From: a candidate division FCPU426 bacterium | Lineage (GTDB): Bacteria; Oederibacteriota; JAAXVQ01; JAUVAV01 | Direction: 5' to 3' | Assembly (NCBI GenBank): GCA_030591525.1 | Contig: JAUVAV010000013.1 | Coordinates: 1-64,000 of the forward strand | DNA length: 64,000 nucleotides | Shown: piece after piece, positions 27,372 through 35,162 of the stretch | Position numbering within the stretch: position 1 is the first letter of the stretch | Layout of the letters: every line of letters starts with the position of its first letter | Position numbers and translations under genes: made by a program | Notes under the pieces: model-generated | Database searches by the model: none | What the model saw: only the letters and a program-made list of their open reading frames with translations | Told to the model about the DNA's origin: nothing

Positions 27372-28244
27372 ATGAAACTATTATTTAAAATCAGCATCAT
27401 ATGCCTTTTAGGGGCACGATCAGGCTGGGGCGCCGAGGTTACGCCTACGGCCAAAGATTTTGTGTCAACGGGTAAAAACCGGGCCTCGGTTAAAACTGAG
27501 CGCACGGTTTTTACCGGCCGGCTGAATCTGGATTCCTTGCTGGGAACCCTGGCAAAAAAAAGCGACGGCATGAAACTGCCGACCGAATTACGCCACTTGT
27601 ACCAGGAAATCGATCCGGTTCCCCTGAAGAGCTCCAAGGTGTTCACGCCCTGGCTTAACCATTTTAAACAGGCCGTGGTTTTTATCATGGGTAAACTGGA
27701 TTCGGAGCGCCTGAAAATCGCCCGCTGGTCGGTCACGCTTCACGATCAGGCCGGCCAAGAGATTAGGTCTTTCAGCGGGGTGGGAAATCCGCCGGAGGCT
27801 TTCTACTGGAACGGCCGGGACTGGGAATATAATATCGTGGCTGTGGGGCAGTCGTATATTCCGGAAATTACCTTGACGGATTATTACGGGGCGCGGGTCA
27901 GTCTGCCCCAGAAGATGTTTTTCCTGGACCGTCTGATATGGAATGAACCTGGACGCCTGACCGCGGCCTTTGTCCAGGCAGGGGTATTTGGAAAAAAACA
28001 CGCGACATTTTCCCCGGAGGGCGTTATGATAATCAGGGAATTGTCCAACTTGATAAACTTGAAGGATGCCTTGATCCTGGAGATCGAATGCCAGGGGCCG
28101 GACGCGGACTTAATGCAGGATCGCGCGCAATTTTTGAAAGAATATTTTGAGCGGGAAAATCTGCGTTTGAAAAAAATACGGGTCCGAAGTTCCAAGACTT
28201 CGGGGACGGCCGTAATTTATCTCACAGCTATGAAAAGGCCGTGA
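27372..28244 (+). CDS. Periplasmic FlgD-Ig-like / degenerate OmpA-like protein
   Basis: 290 residues, signal peptide to about SGWGAE. Residues about 95-185 carry a FlgD-like Ig pattern (ARWSVTLHDQAG, SFSGVGNPPEAFYWNGRDW). Residues about 210-285 follow the OmpA strand-helix order (MIIRELSNLI..., ILEIECQGPDAD, QDRAQFLKEYFERENL), but the key peptidoglycan-binding H-T-D and N..LS..R residues are missing. It may therefore have lost cell-wall binding. It sits 13 bp after the TPR gene and 55 bp before exbB. Role inferred: a connector of the energised envelope complex. Confidence 0.55.
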   Translation: MKLLFKISIICLLGARSGWGAEVTPTAKDFVSTGKNRASVKTERTVFTGRLNLDSLLGTLAKKSDGMKLPTELRHLYQEIDPVPLKSSKVFTPWLNHFKQAVVFIMGKLDSERLKIARWSVTLHDQAGQEIRSFSGVGNPPEAFYWNGRDWEYNIVAVGQSYIPEITLTDYYGARVSLPQKMFFLDRLIWNEPGRLTAAFVQAGVFGKKHATFSPEGVMIIRELSNLINLKDALILEIECQGPDADLMQDRAQFLKEYFERENLRLKKIRVRSSKTSGTAVIYLTAMKRP

Positions 28245-28299
28245 GAGCAGACGTTATGCGTTCTTAACGCAGTATAATTCACAGAAGAGGAGAAAAAAC

Positions 28300-28911
28300 A
28301 TGCTTGACGTAAAATGGATGGCCATACTCATTTCCAGCCCGACCTTGCTGGTGCTGCTGTTTTGTTCAATTATATCCCTGGTTTTTATTCTGGAGCGAGG
28401 GATATATTACCTGATTAACCTAAGCAATACCGATAAATTCATCCGGGACCTAAAACCGATGATGCAGAACAAAGATATTATTGCGGCGCAGGACTATTGC
28501 CTTAAAAGACGCGGTCCCATGGCACGTGTGTTGTATGCTACGATTGAAAATCATAAGGAATCGCTGACCAGCCTGACCAATCTGCTCTCCAGCCTGATTA
28601 AAAAAGAAGAGGTTCAGCTGGAACGCTTTCTGGGCGTCCTGGGAACTTTGGGCAATACCGCTCCTTTTATCGGCTTACTGGGCACGGTTATCGGCATTAT
28701 CAAGGCTTTCCAGGCTTTATCGGCCAGCGGCTCCGGCGGGCCTAATGTGGTATCAGCCGGCATTGCCGAGGCCCTGATCGCCACGGCTGCGGGACTGGTG
28801 GTCGCCATTCCGGCGGTTATTTTCTATAATTATTATGTATCCCGGGTGCGCCAGACAGTTACTGAAATCGAGGCTGCGGTAGAGCAGGCGTTGTTTCTAT
28901 TGAAAAAATAA
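28300..28911 (+). CDS. exbB: ExbB/TolQ/MotA-family proton channel
   Basis: 203 residues, RBS AGAGGAG. Three membrane segments are clear: about 9-31 (LISSPTLLVLLFCSIISLVFIL), 117-140 (APFIGLLGTVIGIIKAF) and 155-180 (AEALIATAAGLVVAIPAVIFYNYY). The G-LLGTV-GI and EALIATAAGL-VAIP motifs are typical of ExbB/TolQ/AglR. It forms the proton channel with ExbD. A TATAAT sits at 28273-28278 without a clear -35. Confidence 0.92.
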   Translation: MLDVKWMAILISSPTLLVLLFCSIISLVFILERGIYYLINLSNTDKFIRDLKPMMQNKDIIAAQDYCLKRRGPMARVLYATIENHKESLTSLTNLLSSLIKKEEVQLERFLGVLGTLGNTAPFIGLLGTVIGIIKAFQALSASGSGGPNVVSAGIAEALIATAAGLVVAIPAVIFYNYYVSRVRQTVTEIEAAVEQALFLLKK

Positions 28912-28985
28912 GCGATTCGTTATCCAATAAACTCTCCCTTTAGAGAGGTTGTGTCATAATAGTTTTTCAGAAGCATTTGTGTTAC

Positions 28986-29079
28986 TTTGTCATTCCGAAC
29001 GTAGTGAGGAATCTCCACGAAATCGCTTAATTTAAAAGGGCGTTTGGAGATTTCTCGGCTACGCCTCGAAATGACAAAC
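28986..29079. repeat. Dispersed inverted-repeat element, GTCATTCC family
   Basis: The left half (TTTGTCATTCCGAACG... GGAATCTCC) and the right half (GGAGATTTC...GAAATGACAAA) are inverted relative to each other over more than 90 bp. It lies between exbB and the first exbD. Transcripts of the operon would fold here. The gap 28912-29166 shows no gene. Confidence 0.6.
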
Positions 29080-29166
29080 TTAGTGAAATTGCTCAAAAAC
29101 ACAATTGCGACTCAGCCTCGGAAAGTGGGAAGTGGAGTGGATTTTACCATTTAAGGAGTCCCTGGC

Positions 29167-29577
29167 ATGCTGGATTCTAAAAAGCCGATTGTGACTATTA
29201 ATCTTACACCCCTGGTGGATGTCAGCCTGGTCCTGGTAGTGATTTTCATGGCCACGGCGCCGATGTTCATGCAGAGCGGAATCATCGTGACGTCCGGCGA
29301 AAAGAAAGCTACGACCGAGGTTAAGGCGCCGTCTTCCCGGGAAAAAAGCATCCTCATAAAACTAAAGGGAAATCAGATTTGGCTTAACCAGCATCTGGTT
29401 ACAGAGAGCAATCTCCCCAATTTGCTAAAACGCATGCTGGCAGAATCTGAAACCCGGCGCGTGATAATTAATCCCAACCGGGAAGTGCGGCATGGCAGAG
29501 TGATCAAAATTATGGACACGGCCAAGCAATCCGGAGCCGCCAACCTTGTGATTCTGGGTAAGTCGAAAGAGAAATAA
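29167..29577 (+). CDS. exbD: ExbD/TolR-family protein 1
   Basis: 136 residues, AAGGAG 9 nt before the ATG. One N-terminal membrane segment (about 14-35) contains the conserved proton-carrying Asp in NLTPLVDVSLVLVVIFM. The periplasmic domain follows the ExbD fold (ILIKLKGNQIWLNQHLV, RRVIINPNREVRHGRVI). Partner of the ExbB-like channel. Two ExbD paralogues with one ExbB occur also in the AglRQS gliding motor and in some TonB/Tol systems. Confidence 0.9.
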   Translation: MLDSKKPIVTINLTPLVDVSLVLVVIFMATAPMFMQSGIIVTSGEKKATTEVKAPSSREKSILIKLKGNQIWLNQHLVTESNLPNLLKRMLAESETRRVIINPNREVRHGRVIKIMDTAKQSGAANLVILGKSKEK

Positions 29578-29594
29578 CGCCGGAGGATATTTCC

Positions 29595-30014
29595 TTGCTT
29601 AAGAGCATGATGCGCAGTGAAAGCGCCAAAGAAATGCTGACCGAAATTAATGTAACCCCCCTGGTGGATGTTTGTCTGGTTTTGGTAATTATTTTTATGA
29701 TAACCACTACCGCCTTTCTGCAACCGCCCTTTGAAATTATCCTGCCCAAGGCCCATACCGCGGAACAAACCAAGGAAGAAAATATTTTCGTGGCGGTCGC
29801 GCCGGACGGGAGTTTGGCCATTAATGAGAGCCGGATCGAGAGCCAGGAATTCGGCCGGTTGATTAAAGCCCGGCTAAAAAAAAGCCGGAACAAGCTGGTG
29901 ATAATACGCGCGGATGAAAATTCTTTGAGCGGTTCGGTCATCGATATCTTAAAGATTATTAAGGCCGCCGGAGCGCGTCGGATAACTTTCGGTACTGAAC
30001 AACAAATGGAGTAG
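29595..30014 (+). CDS. exbD: ExbD/TolR-family protein 2
   Basis: 139 residues from TTG 29595, supported by GGAGG about 8 nt upstream; ATG 29607/29610 would be alternative starts. The membrane segment holds the conserved Asp in INVTPLVDVCLVLVIIFM. The periplasmic part (IFVAVAPDGSLAINESRI, NKLVIIRADENS) is typical. It differs from the first copy, so the pair is not a recent duplication. Acts with ExbB as a proton-motive-force transducer. Confidence 0.9.
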   Translation: MLKSMMRSESAKEMLTEINVTPLVDVCLVLVIIFMITTTAFLQPPFEIILPKAHTAEQTKEENIFVAVAPDGSLAINESRIESQEFGRLIKARLKKSRNKLVIIRADENSLSGSVIDILKIIKAAGARRITFGTEQQME

Positions 30015-30019
30015 CCGGT

Positions 30020-30940
30020 ATGTATTTAGATCGTTTGCCTCAAAGAGTGCAGATTACCGTGCTCGCTTCGTTCCTAGTGCATCTGGTCATCCTGGGAATG
30101 TTCGGCTCGAAGAAATTCAGTGAACCGGGGAAGCGTTTGCAGCTTACCGAGGTTGAATTTCAGGAGGAGCGAGTCCCGTCCACTGAACTGGAAAAGCTTA
30201 TGAGCCGGATTGCCGCGCCTCCCAAACCTCCTTCCCGGCCGGTGGTGGAGGATAGCCGGATTGCGGCCCTGGCCGAGTTGGAAACAGCCTCTTTTAGGCA
30301 AGTCGTAGGTATACGTCAAAAACCGGGTCAAGATATGATAACTAAGAATGATCTCACCCGCCTGGCCGCCCTGCCCAAGCTGGAACTGGCCGGCCGGGCG
30401 CCCCGGCCTGACATTCTGCCGGTTGCACGGAAAATCGGCCTGGTGCGTAAGCAATCCTCGTCCCAGCGATTTCTGCAAGCTAAAGTGGTGCCTTTGGCTG
30501 AATTGCCTCTGCCTGATTTTGGGCCGGAAATCAGCCGGAAGAAGTTCCAGCAGCCCGAAATGATTATAAATAAAGTCAAGGCCGCGCGGCGCCGGCAGGG
30601 ATCGGCTGCGAAAAAGCGAAAAGCTCTTAATTTAAAACGGGATACTTATATCTCCGGAGAAGTGAAGAACCGGCAGATACTGCACCGGGAGTACCCTCAG
30701 GTACCGCGCTGGCTGGAGGAGAAAGGCGCAGAGGCCGAGGTGGTCATTAATTTTGTGGTAAATCCGGACGGCGAGGTCGGGGACCGGGTTTTAGTGGCCA
30801 AAACCTCGGGGTATGCGGAATTGGACCGGTTGGCAATTGCGGCTCTGAAAAAATTTATTTTCGCGCCCTTACCCTTGACCACCAAACAGGTGGAGCAGAA
30901 GGGGACCATATATATGCGGTTTTCTTTGGTATCGAGATGA
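30020..30940 (+). CDS. tonB: TonB-family protein
   Basis: 306 residues starting 5 bp after the second exbD. An N-terminal membrane anchor (about 12-30, VLASFLVHLVILGMF) is followed by a Pro/Arg/Lys-rich periplasm-spanning region (KPPSRPVV and similar). The C-terminal TonB fold is at about 225-306: EVVINFVVNPDGEVGDRVLV, LDRLAIAALKKF.F.PLP. It transmits energy from ExbB/ExbD to the outer membrane. No TonB-dependent receptor is in the window, so its target may be another outer-membrane partner. Confidence 0.88.
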   Translation: MYLDRLPQRVQITVLASFLVHLVILGMFGSKKFSEPGKRLQLTEVEFQEERVPSTELEKLMSRIAAPPKPPSRPVVEDSRIAALAELETASFRQVVGIRQKPGQDMITKNDLTRLAALPKLELAGRAPRPDILPVARKIGLVRKQSSSQRFLQAKVVPLAELPLPDFGPEISRKKFQQPEMIINKVKAARRRQGSAAKKRKALNLKRDTYISGEVKNRQILHREYPQVPRWLEEKGAEAEVVINFVVNPDGEVGDRVLVAKTSGYAELDRLAIAALKKFIFAPLPLTTKQVEQKGTIYMRFSLVSR

Positions 30941-30949
30941 AGACCTTAG

Positions 30950-31077
30950 GTAGGGGCGGGCCTCTGTGCCCGCCCGATAATAATCACGTGTAATCTTGGA
31001 TCCGCGGGCCGGCATGGAAGCCGGCCCCTACGGATTAATGAAGACCCGAGGCAGGGGCGGACTTCCTTATCCGCCCA
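30950..31077. repeat. Three GTAGGGGC-family palindromes in a row
   Basis: Hairpins at 30950-30977, 31002-31033 and 31051-31077 (for example GGGGCGG...CCGCCC and GGGCCGGC...GCCGGCCC). They separate the TonB gene from the Bat operon promoter at 31097. Confidence 0.65.
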
Positions 31078-31096
31078 TTAAATCCATGGTCTCTGG

Positions 31097-31126
31097 TTGA
31101 CAGCTTCCGATCGTCTGCTTTACAAT
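31097..31126 (+). promoter_or_regulatory. Near-consensus sigma70 promoter with leaderless start
   Basis: TTGACA (31097-31102), 18 bp, TACAAT (31121-31126). The ATG of the next gene is at 31136, 9 bp after the -10 box, where transcription should begin. No ribosome-binding sequence fits in front of it. Confidence 0.75.
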
Positions 31127-31135
31127 AAATCCACT

Positions 31136-32176
31136 ATGAGTCACTTCAAAATCATACTCAGCCTAATAGTAATCTCCTTCAGCCTTGCCTCTCAGATTTG
31201 GGCTGATCGGAATGAACACATGCAGGCCCGGGTGAATCGTGATCAAGTCAATTTGGGCGATACGCTGATTTACACTGTCGAGGTGGTAACCGCGGGAGCC
31301 CGGCAAAGTACCCCGGTTATTATTCTTCCGAAGTTTAAAGAAAAATTCCAGCAGCAGGATATTTTCAGCCGTTCCACGGCGAATATTTTGAACGGTAAAA
31401 CCTATATCAGCATTATCAAGGAAGCTTACCTGACCGCCCATCGAACGGGCCGGATAACCATTCCTCCCAGCCGGATAGACTTTATGGATAGCGCTACTGG
31501 GGAGCGCAGCGTGCGCTATACCCAGCCGGTTAATATTGTGGTTAACCAGGCCGGCGGCGCGCCCGCGGTTCCAACTCCTACGCCGGAAATAGACGTACTT
31601 CGCCCGATCAAAACATCAGCAGGGATTTCAGCCGGTCAGTGGCTTCCTATGGCGATCGGCGGCCTCATGATTTTCTTGGTTCTGGGCCTGGGGGCCTATT
31701 TTCGCGGAAGGTCCGTGGTTTCTGCGCCTGAACCGGACTTGCCCGGGGATACCAGGACAGCGGAACAGAAGGCCCTGGAAGCTCTGGAGCAGACCAAGGA
31801 CCTGCAAGCCGCGGGAAAAATCAAGGCCTTTTACACCGCCCTCTCGGATATTCTTCGGCTCTTCCTGGCAGAAAGGTATGCTTTCAAAGCGGAAGAATCA
31901 ACTACGCGGGAGCTGCTGGAGAAAATGAAAGACCTGGGTTTCCAGCCGGATTTTTTAGATCATTACCGGAAGTCCTGTCAGGAATGCGACCGCGTCAAGT
32001 TTGCCAATTTTCTTCCCGAACTCCCGAAACTCGAACAGGCATATGTCCAAACCCGGCAATTGATCCAGTATCCTAAAAAAACCGTGAGTCAGGCACAAGG
32101 GCCGGGTTCCGGTGAGGCCGCCGGCCGGGACATAGATAACCAGCATAAGGTTTCCAGCACTTCCCGAACTTCATGA
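31136..32176 (+). CDS. BatD-like membrane protein (Bat operon I)
   Basis: 346 residues from ATG 31136; the ORF-track TTG at 31097 is the -35 box of the promoter. Signal peptide MSHFKIILSLIVISFSLA to about IWAD. The N-terminal Ig-like BatD part (about 25-145) has QARVNRDQVNLGDTLIYTVEV. One membrane helix (about 180-200, LPMAIGGLMIFLVLGLGAYF) precedes a cytoplasmic DUF4381-like helical domain (KAFYTALSDILRLFLAERY, KFANFLP). It is shorter than classic BatD. Its stop overlaps the next ATG (ATGA). Probably leaderless mRNA. Confidence 0.75.
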   Translation: MSHFKIILSLIVISFSLASQIWADRNEHMQARVNRDQVNLGDTLIYTVEVVTAGARQSTPVIILPKFKEKFQQQDIFSRSTANILNGKTYISIIKEAYLTAHRTGRITIPPSRIDFMDSATGERSVRYTQPVNIVVNQAGGAPAVPTPTPEIDVLRPIKTSAGISAGQWLPMAIGGLMIFLVLGLGAYFRGRSVVSAPEPDLPGDTRTAEQKALEALEQTKDLQAAGKIKAFYTALSDILRLFLAERYAFKAEESTTRELLEKMKDLGFQPDFLDHYRKSCQECDRVKFANFLPELPKLEQAYVQTRQLIQYPKKTVSQAQGPGSGEAAGRDIDNQHKVSSTSRTS

Positions 32177-33225
32177 ACCCCATTTTTCCGCCCCAATACT
32201 GGCATTTAGCCAATCCCGATTATTTATGGTTATTACTTCTGATTCCGGTTTTCTTTTTACTCCGGAGTTGGATCCGGCGTAAACCGCCGGGAATTTTTTT
32301 TCCGGCCATCAGCACGGCGGAGAGGTTGATTCGCGATCCCCGGCAGTCGCTGCATCACGTAATTCCTCTTTGCCGGGTTTTGGCTCTGGTCTTACTGGCG
32401 TTCGCAATGGCCCGGCCTCAAGGCGAAGTGCGCCGGGTTGATCGTGTGGTGCGGGCGCTGGATATCATGCTGGTTTTGGATCTCTCAGAGAGTATGCGCG
32501 CTAATGATATTAAACCCAACCGTTTGGCTGCCGCCCGGGCCGTGCTTCAAAAATTCATAATGGAACGCAAGCTGGACCGTGTCGGAATAGTGGTTTTTTC
32601 CGGCGCCGGCTTTACCCTTATGCCCCTGACCACTGACTACCCAAGCGTTATTGCCGGCCTCCAGGATATCACAACCAATACCGTCCGGATTGAAGGAACT
32701 GCCATTGGCGAAGCGCTTTTAACCGCCGCTAACCGGCTCCTGGAAGCCGGGATGGAAAACTTTTCTGAAAACTCATCCCCGGGCCGGGTGGTTATCCTGG
32801 CTACGGACGGTGTTAATAATCGTGGGATTGATCCAGAGGCAGCGGCCCGAATATTGGCTGAAAAAGGCCTTAAACTTTACACTATTAGTTTAGGCGGCGA
32901 AGAGCGCGTACCTCGATTCAGGCGGGATTTTTCAGGACAATTGGTTCCCTTGCGGGATGTTTACGGGCGCCGGCTGTACTGGGAGAAGCCGGACGAGGAT
33001 ACCCTGCGCCGCCTGGCCGAAATCGGAGGCGGGCAGTATTTTCAGGCGGGAAATCGCGGGAAGCTGGAAGAAGTGCTTGACCAGATCAATAAATTAGAAA
33101 AACAGAAGGTAACGCTTAAACGCAGTGTCGAGCACCAGGAATGGTTTTTTTGGCCGCTGGCCCTGGCCTTATTTTTTCTGGGACTGGAGAGAATTTTAGC
33201 CAGGACCCGGTTCCGGAGGTTTTAG
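32173..33225 (+). CDS. batA: BatA-like VWA membrane protein (operon I)
   Basis: 350 residues, ATG overlapping the previous stop. Two N-terminal helices (about 15-30 and 60-75) and a C-terminal helix (about 318-338) frame a periplasmic or cytoplasmic von Willebrand A domain. The metal-binding MIDAS residues are present: LVLDLSESM, then the T of GTAIGEAL and ATDGVNNRG. Bat proteins are linked to oxygen tolerance and envelope stress in Bacteroides and Leptospira; the mechanism is not known. The TSL-type loop YTISLGGEERVP is typical of BatA. Confidence 0.85.
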   Translation: MNPIFPPQYWHLANPDYLWLLLLIPVFFLLRSWIRRKPPGIFFPAISTAERLIRDPRQSLHHVIPLCRVLALVLLAFAMARPQGEVRRVDRVVRALDIMLVLDLSESMRANDIKPNRLAAARAVLQKFIMERKLDRVGIVVFSGAGFTLMPLTTDYPSVIAGLQDITTNTVRIEGTAIGEALLTAANRLLEAGMENFSENSSPGRVVILATDGVNNRGIDPEAAARILAEKGLKLYTISLGGEERVPRFRRDFSGQLVPLRDVYGRRLYWEKPDEDTLRRLAEIGGGQYFQAGNRGKLEEVLDQINKLEKQKVTLKRSVEHQEWFFWPLALALFFLGLERILARTRFRRF

Positions 33226-33233
33226 AGTCCATC

Positions 33234-34241
33234 ATGCATTTTGTTCATCCTGACATGCTTCTATGGTTGCTCTTGCTTCCTTTGTTCTGGATGCTTGATT
33301 ACCGGATGACGGTCTGGCGGCGGCGGGCCGCTGCAAAGTTCAGTGCGCATCCTTTTAGTTCACATCTCATTCCCTCCGTGTCTCTTAGGCGGCAATGGTT
33401 AAAAAACGCCTTATGGTCACTTGCTCTGGCAGGGATAATTATGGGATTGGCGCGGCCGCAAGGAGCGCCTAAGCTGGTATATCGCACCGGCCAAAGCCTT
33501 TATCTCTACCTGGTTTTGGACTGTTCCTTAAGCATGCGGGCCCGGGATGTAAAACCGGACCGCTTCACCGCGGCCAAACAGACCCTGAGCGCTTTGGTGG
33601 AACGCCTGGCCGGGGATCATATCGGCTTAATCGGATTTGCCGGAACCGCGAGAGTCTTTTGCCCGGCTACCATGGATCATCATGCTTTGTTGCTGGCTTT
33701 GAAACAGGCCGGCCCCGAAGTTCTGGGAAGTCCGGGATCGAATCCGGCCGTGGGCTTGGCATTGGCCCTGGAAAAGCTGGAACACCTTCCTGGAAAATGC
33801 AAAGCCGTGGTTATTTTATCGGACGGAGAAGAGAACCGTTCGGAAAATCTTGCGGCTATGGCTCAAAAAGCTTCTCAGCAGGGAATCAAGGTTTACACCG
33901 CAGGGTATGGAAGCGAAGATGGCGCCCCCATTCCCATAGGGCAGGATTTTTGGAAAAAAACCCGTTACCGGATTTACCGGGGAAAAACCGTAAAAACCCG
34001 GCTGGTCTCAATCGGGCTGCTTAAGGCGGCCAAATTAGGACAAGGGCGTTACTGGCTTTTTGAAACGCAGCGGATCACGGCTTATAAAATAGCCCTGGAA
34101 TTAGAGAAACTAACGCGCCAGGCGGCCCGCCAGGCGGCTATATTGGAATACCGGGAGTTTTTCCCCTGGCTGGCTGTTTTGGCATTCGTCCTGTTATGGC
34201 TCGAGCCCCTGCTGCCTCTCAGGCGGGGAGCGAAAAAATGA
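33234..34241 (+). CDS. batB: BatB-like VWA membrane protein (operon I)
   Basis: 335 residues from ATG 33234; the ORF-track start at 33141 lies inside batA. N-terminal helix MLLWLLLLPLFWML, a second at about 60-78, VWA domain with MIDAS LVLDCSLSM and LSDGEENRSE, and a C-terminal helix (FFPWLAVLAFVLLWLEP). The loop GYGSEDGAPIPI is the usual BatB feature. It pairs with BatA and the TPR protein that follows with an ATGA overlap. Confidence 0.83.
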   Translation: MHFVHPDMLLWLLLLPLFWMLDYRMTVWRRRAAAKFSAHPFSSHLIPSVSLRRQWLKNALWSLALAGIIMGLARPQGAPKLVYRTGQSLYLYLVLDCSLSMRARDVKPDRFTAAKQTLSALVERLAGDHIGLIGFAGTARVFCPATMDHHALLLALKQAGPEVLGSPGSNPAVGLALALEKLEHLPGKCKAVVILSDGEENRSENLAAMAQKASQQGIKVYTAGYGSEDGAPIPIGQDFWKKTRYRIYRGKTVKTRLVSIGLLKAAKLGQGRYWLFETQRITAYKIALELEKLTRQAARQAAILEYREFFPWLAVLAFVLLWLEPLLPLRRGAKK

Positions 34242-34924
34242 TCCAATATGTGGCAGTGGTTTGGTTTCTGGGCGCGCTGATACGACTGGCAGGAATCCCG
34301 GCGGCTAATTATTATAACCTGGGTAATCAGTTGTATCAACAGGATCAATACTGCCGGGCGGAGGAGGTATATCAGAAGGCCTTTAAAAAGTTAGCCGAAA
34401 GATCGCATGCCTATTACAATGCCGGCAACGCGGCTTTTCAGCAGAATGATTTTCAGCAGGCGATTACTTATTACGAGTCGGCCCTGGATTTGGCTCCGCA
34501 GGATGAGGATGCCTGGCATAATCTGGGACTGGCGCGCCGGCGTGCTGAATCCCGGAGAGCGAAGAACGGCCGGGCTCCCGGTGTTCTTCCTGAAAAAAAT
34601 CAAGCGGCATCCCGGACTCGAAAACCCGGAAAAAAACGGGGGCAGTCGCTTTCCCTGGCCGGGAGCCGCCCGGAGTATAACCCGGATGCCGGGGACCGCA
34701 TTTTAAAAATATCGCGGCAAACCGAGCAACGCTTGAGGAGATTTTTTCAGCCATATCGAAGGACGGTCCGCCGGGCATCCCAACTGGAAGATATTTTTAC
34801 CATGTCGCCTGATAGGCTAATGAAGTATATGCGGAAACAGAACCGGGACAGTTATCCCTTTGGACCGGGAAAGTCCAGGCGTAAACGGGCGCCGTCCCCG
34901 GCGCGGGACGAGGTGGATTGGTAA
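34238..34924 (+). CDS. BatC-like TPR protein (operon I)
   Basis: 228 residues from ATG 34238, overlapping the batB stop (ATGA). An N-terminal helix (MIQYVAVVWFLGALI) serves as signal or anchor. Two to three TPR units follow (about 25-100): YYNLGNQLYQQDQYCRAEEVY, AYYNAGNAAFQQNDFQQAI, DAWHNLGLARRRAE. The C-terminal half is very basic and unstructured (many R, K, S, P). It corresponds to BatC/BatE. The long hairpin at 34925 follows directly. Confidence 0.75.
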   Translation: MIQYVAVVWFLGALIRLAGIPAANYYNLGNQLYQQDQYCRAEEVYQKAFKKLAERSHAYYNAGNAAFQQNDFQQAITYYESALDLAPQDEDAWHNLGLARRRAESRRAKNGRAPGVLPEKNQAASRTRKPGKKRGQSLSLAGSRPEYNPDAGDRILKISRQTEQRLRRFFQPYRRTVRRASQLEDIFTMSPDRLMKYMRKQNRDSYPFGPGKSRRKRAPSPARDEVDW

Positions 34925-34965
34925 GTACCCTATCAGTCATGCTACTACCATGACTGATAGGGTAC
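34925..34965 (+). terminator. 17-bp perfect stem-loop after Bat operon I
   Basis: Arms GTACCCTATCAGTCATG and CATGACTGATAGGGTAC with a 7-nt loop start at the final G-T-A of the region just after the TPR gene stop. No U-run follows. It is followed by GCATTTGA...AAATGCGGTC, a sequence also found inside the element at 61342. Confidence 0.55.
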
Positions 34966-35103
34966 GAAGCATTTGAACCTTGAAAATGGATAATAATATT
35001 ACAAATGCGGTCAATTTTCGATTTTCTATTCTCAATGCCAAGTTAATCACAACGGGATTTTAGGAGGTTCAGTAATAGGTTGCGATTGGTATGTACGAAT
35101 GCC

Positions 35104-35132
35104 TTGACTTTTGGCATAAGGTCTGCTATTTG
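35104..35132 (+). promoter_or_regulatory. Promoter candidate for Bat operon II
   Basis: TTGACT (35104-35109), 17 bp, TATTTG (35127-35132) with an extended -10 TGC in front. It would give a leader of about 24 nt with GGAGG before the ATG at 35163. Confidence 0.45.
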
Positions 35133-35162
35133 TTAATAAAATCAAGGGTTTTCGGAGGATGG

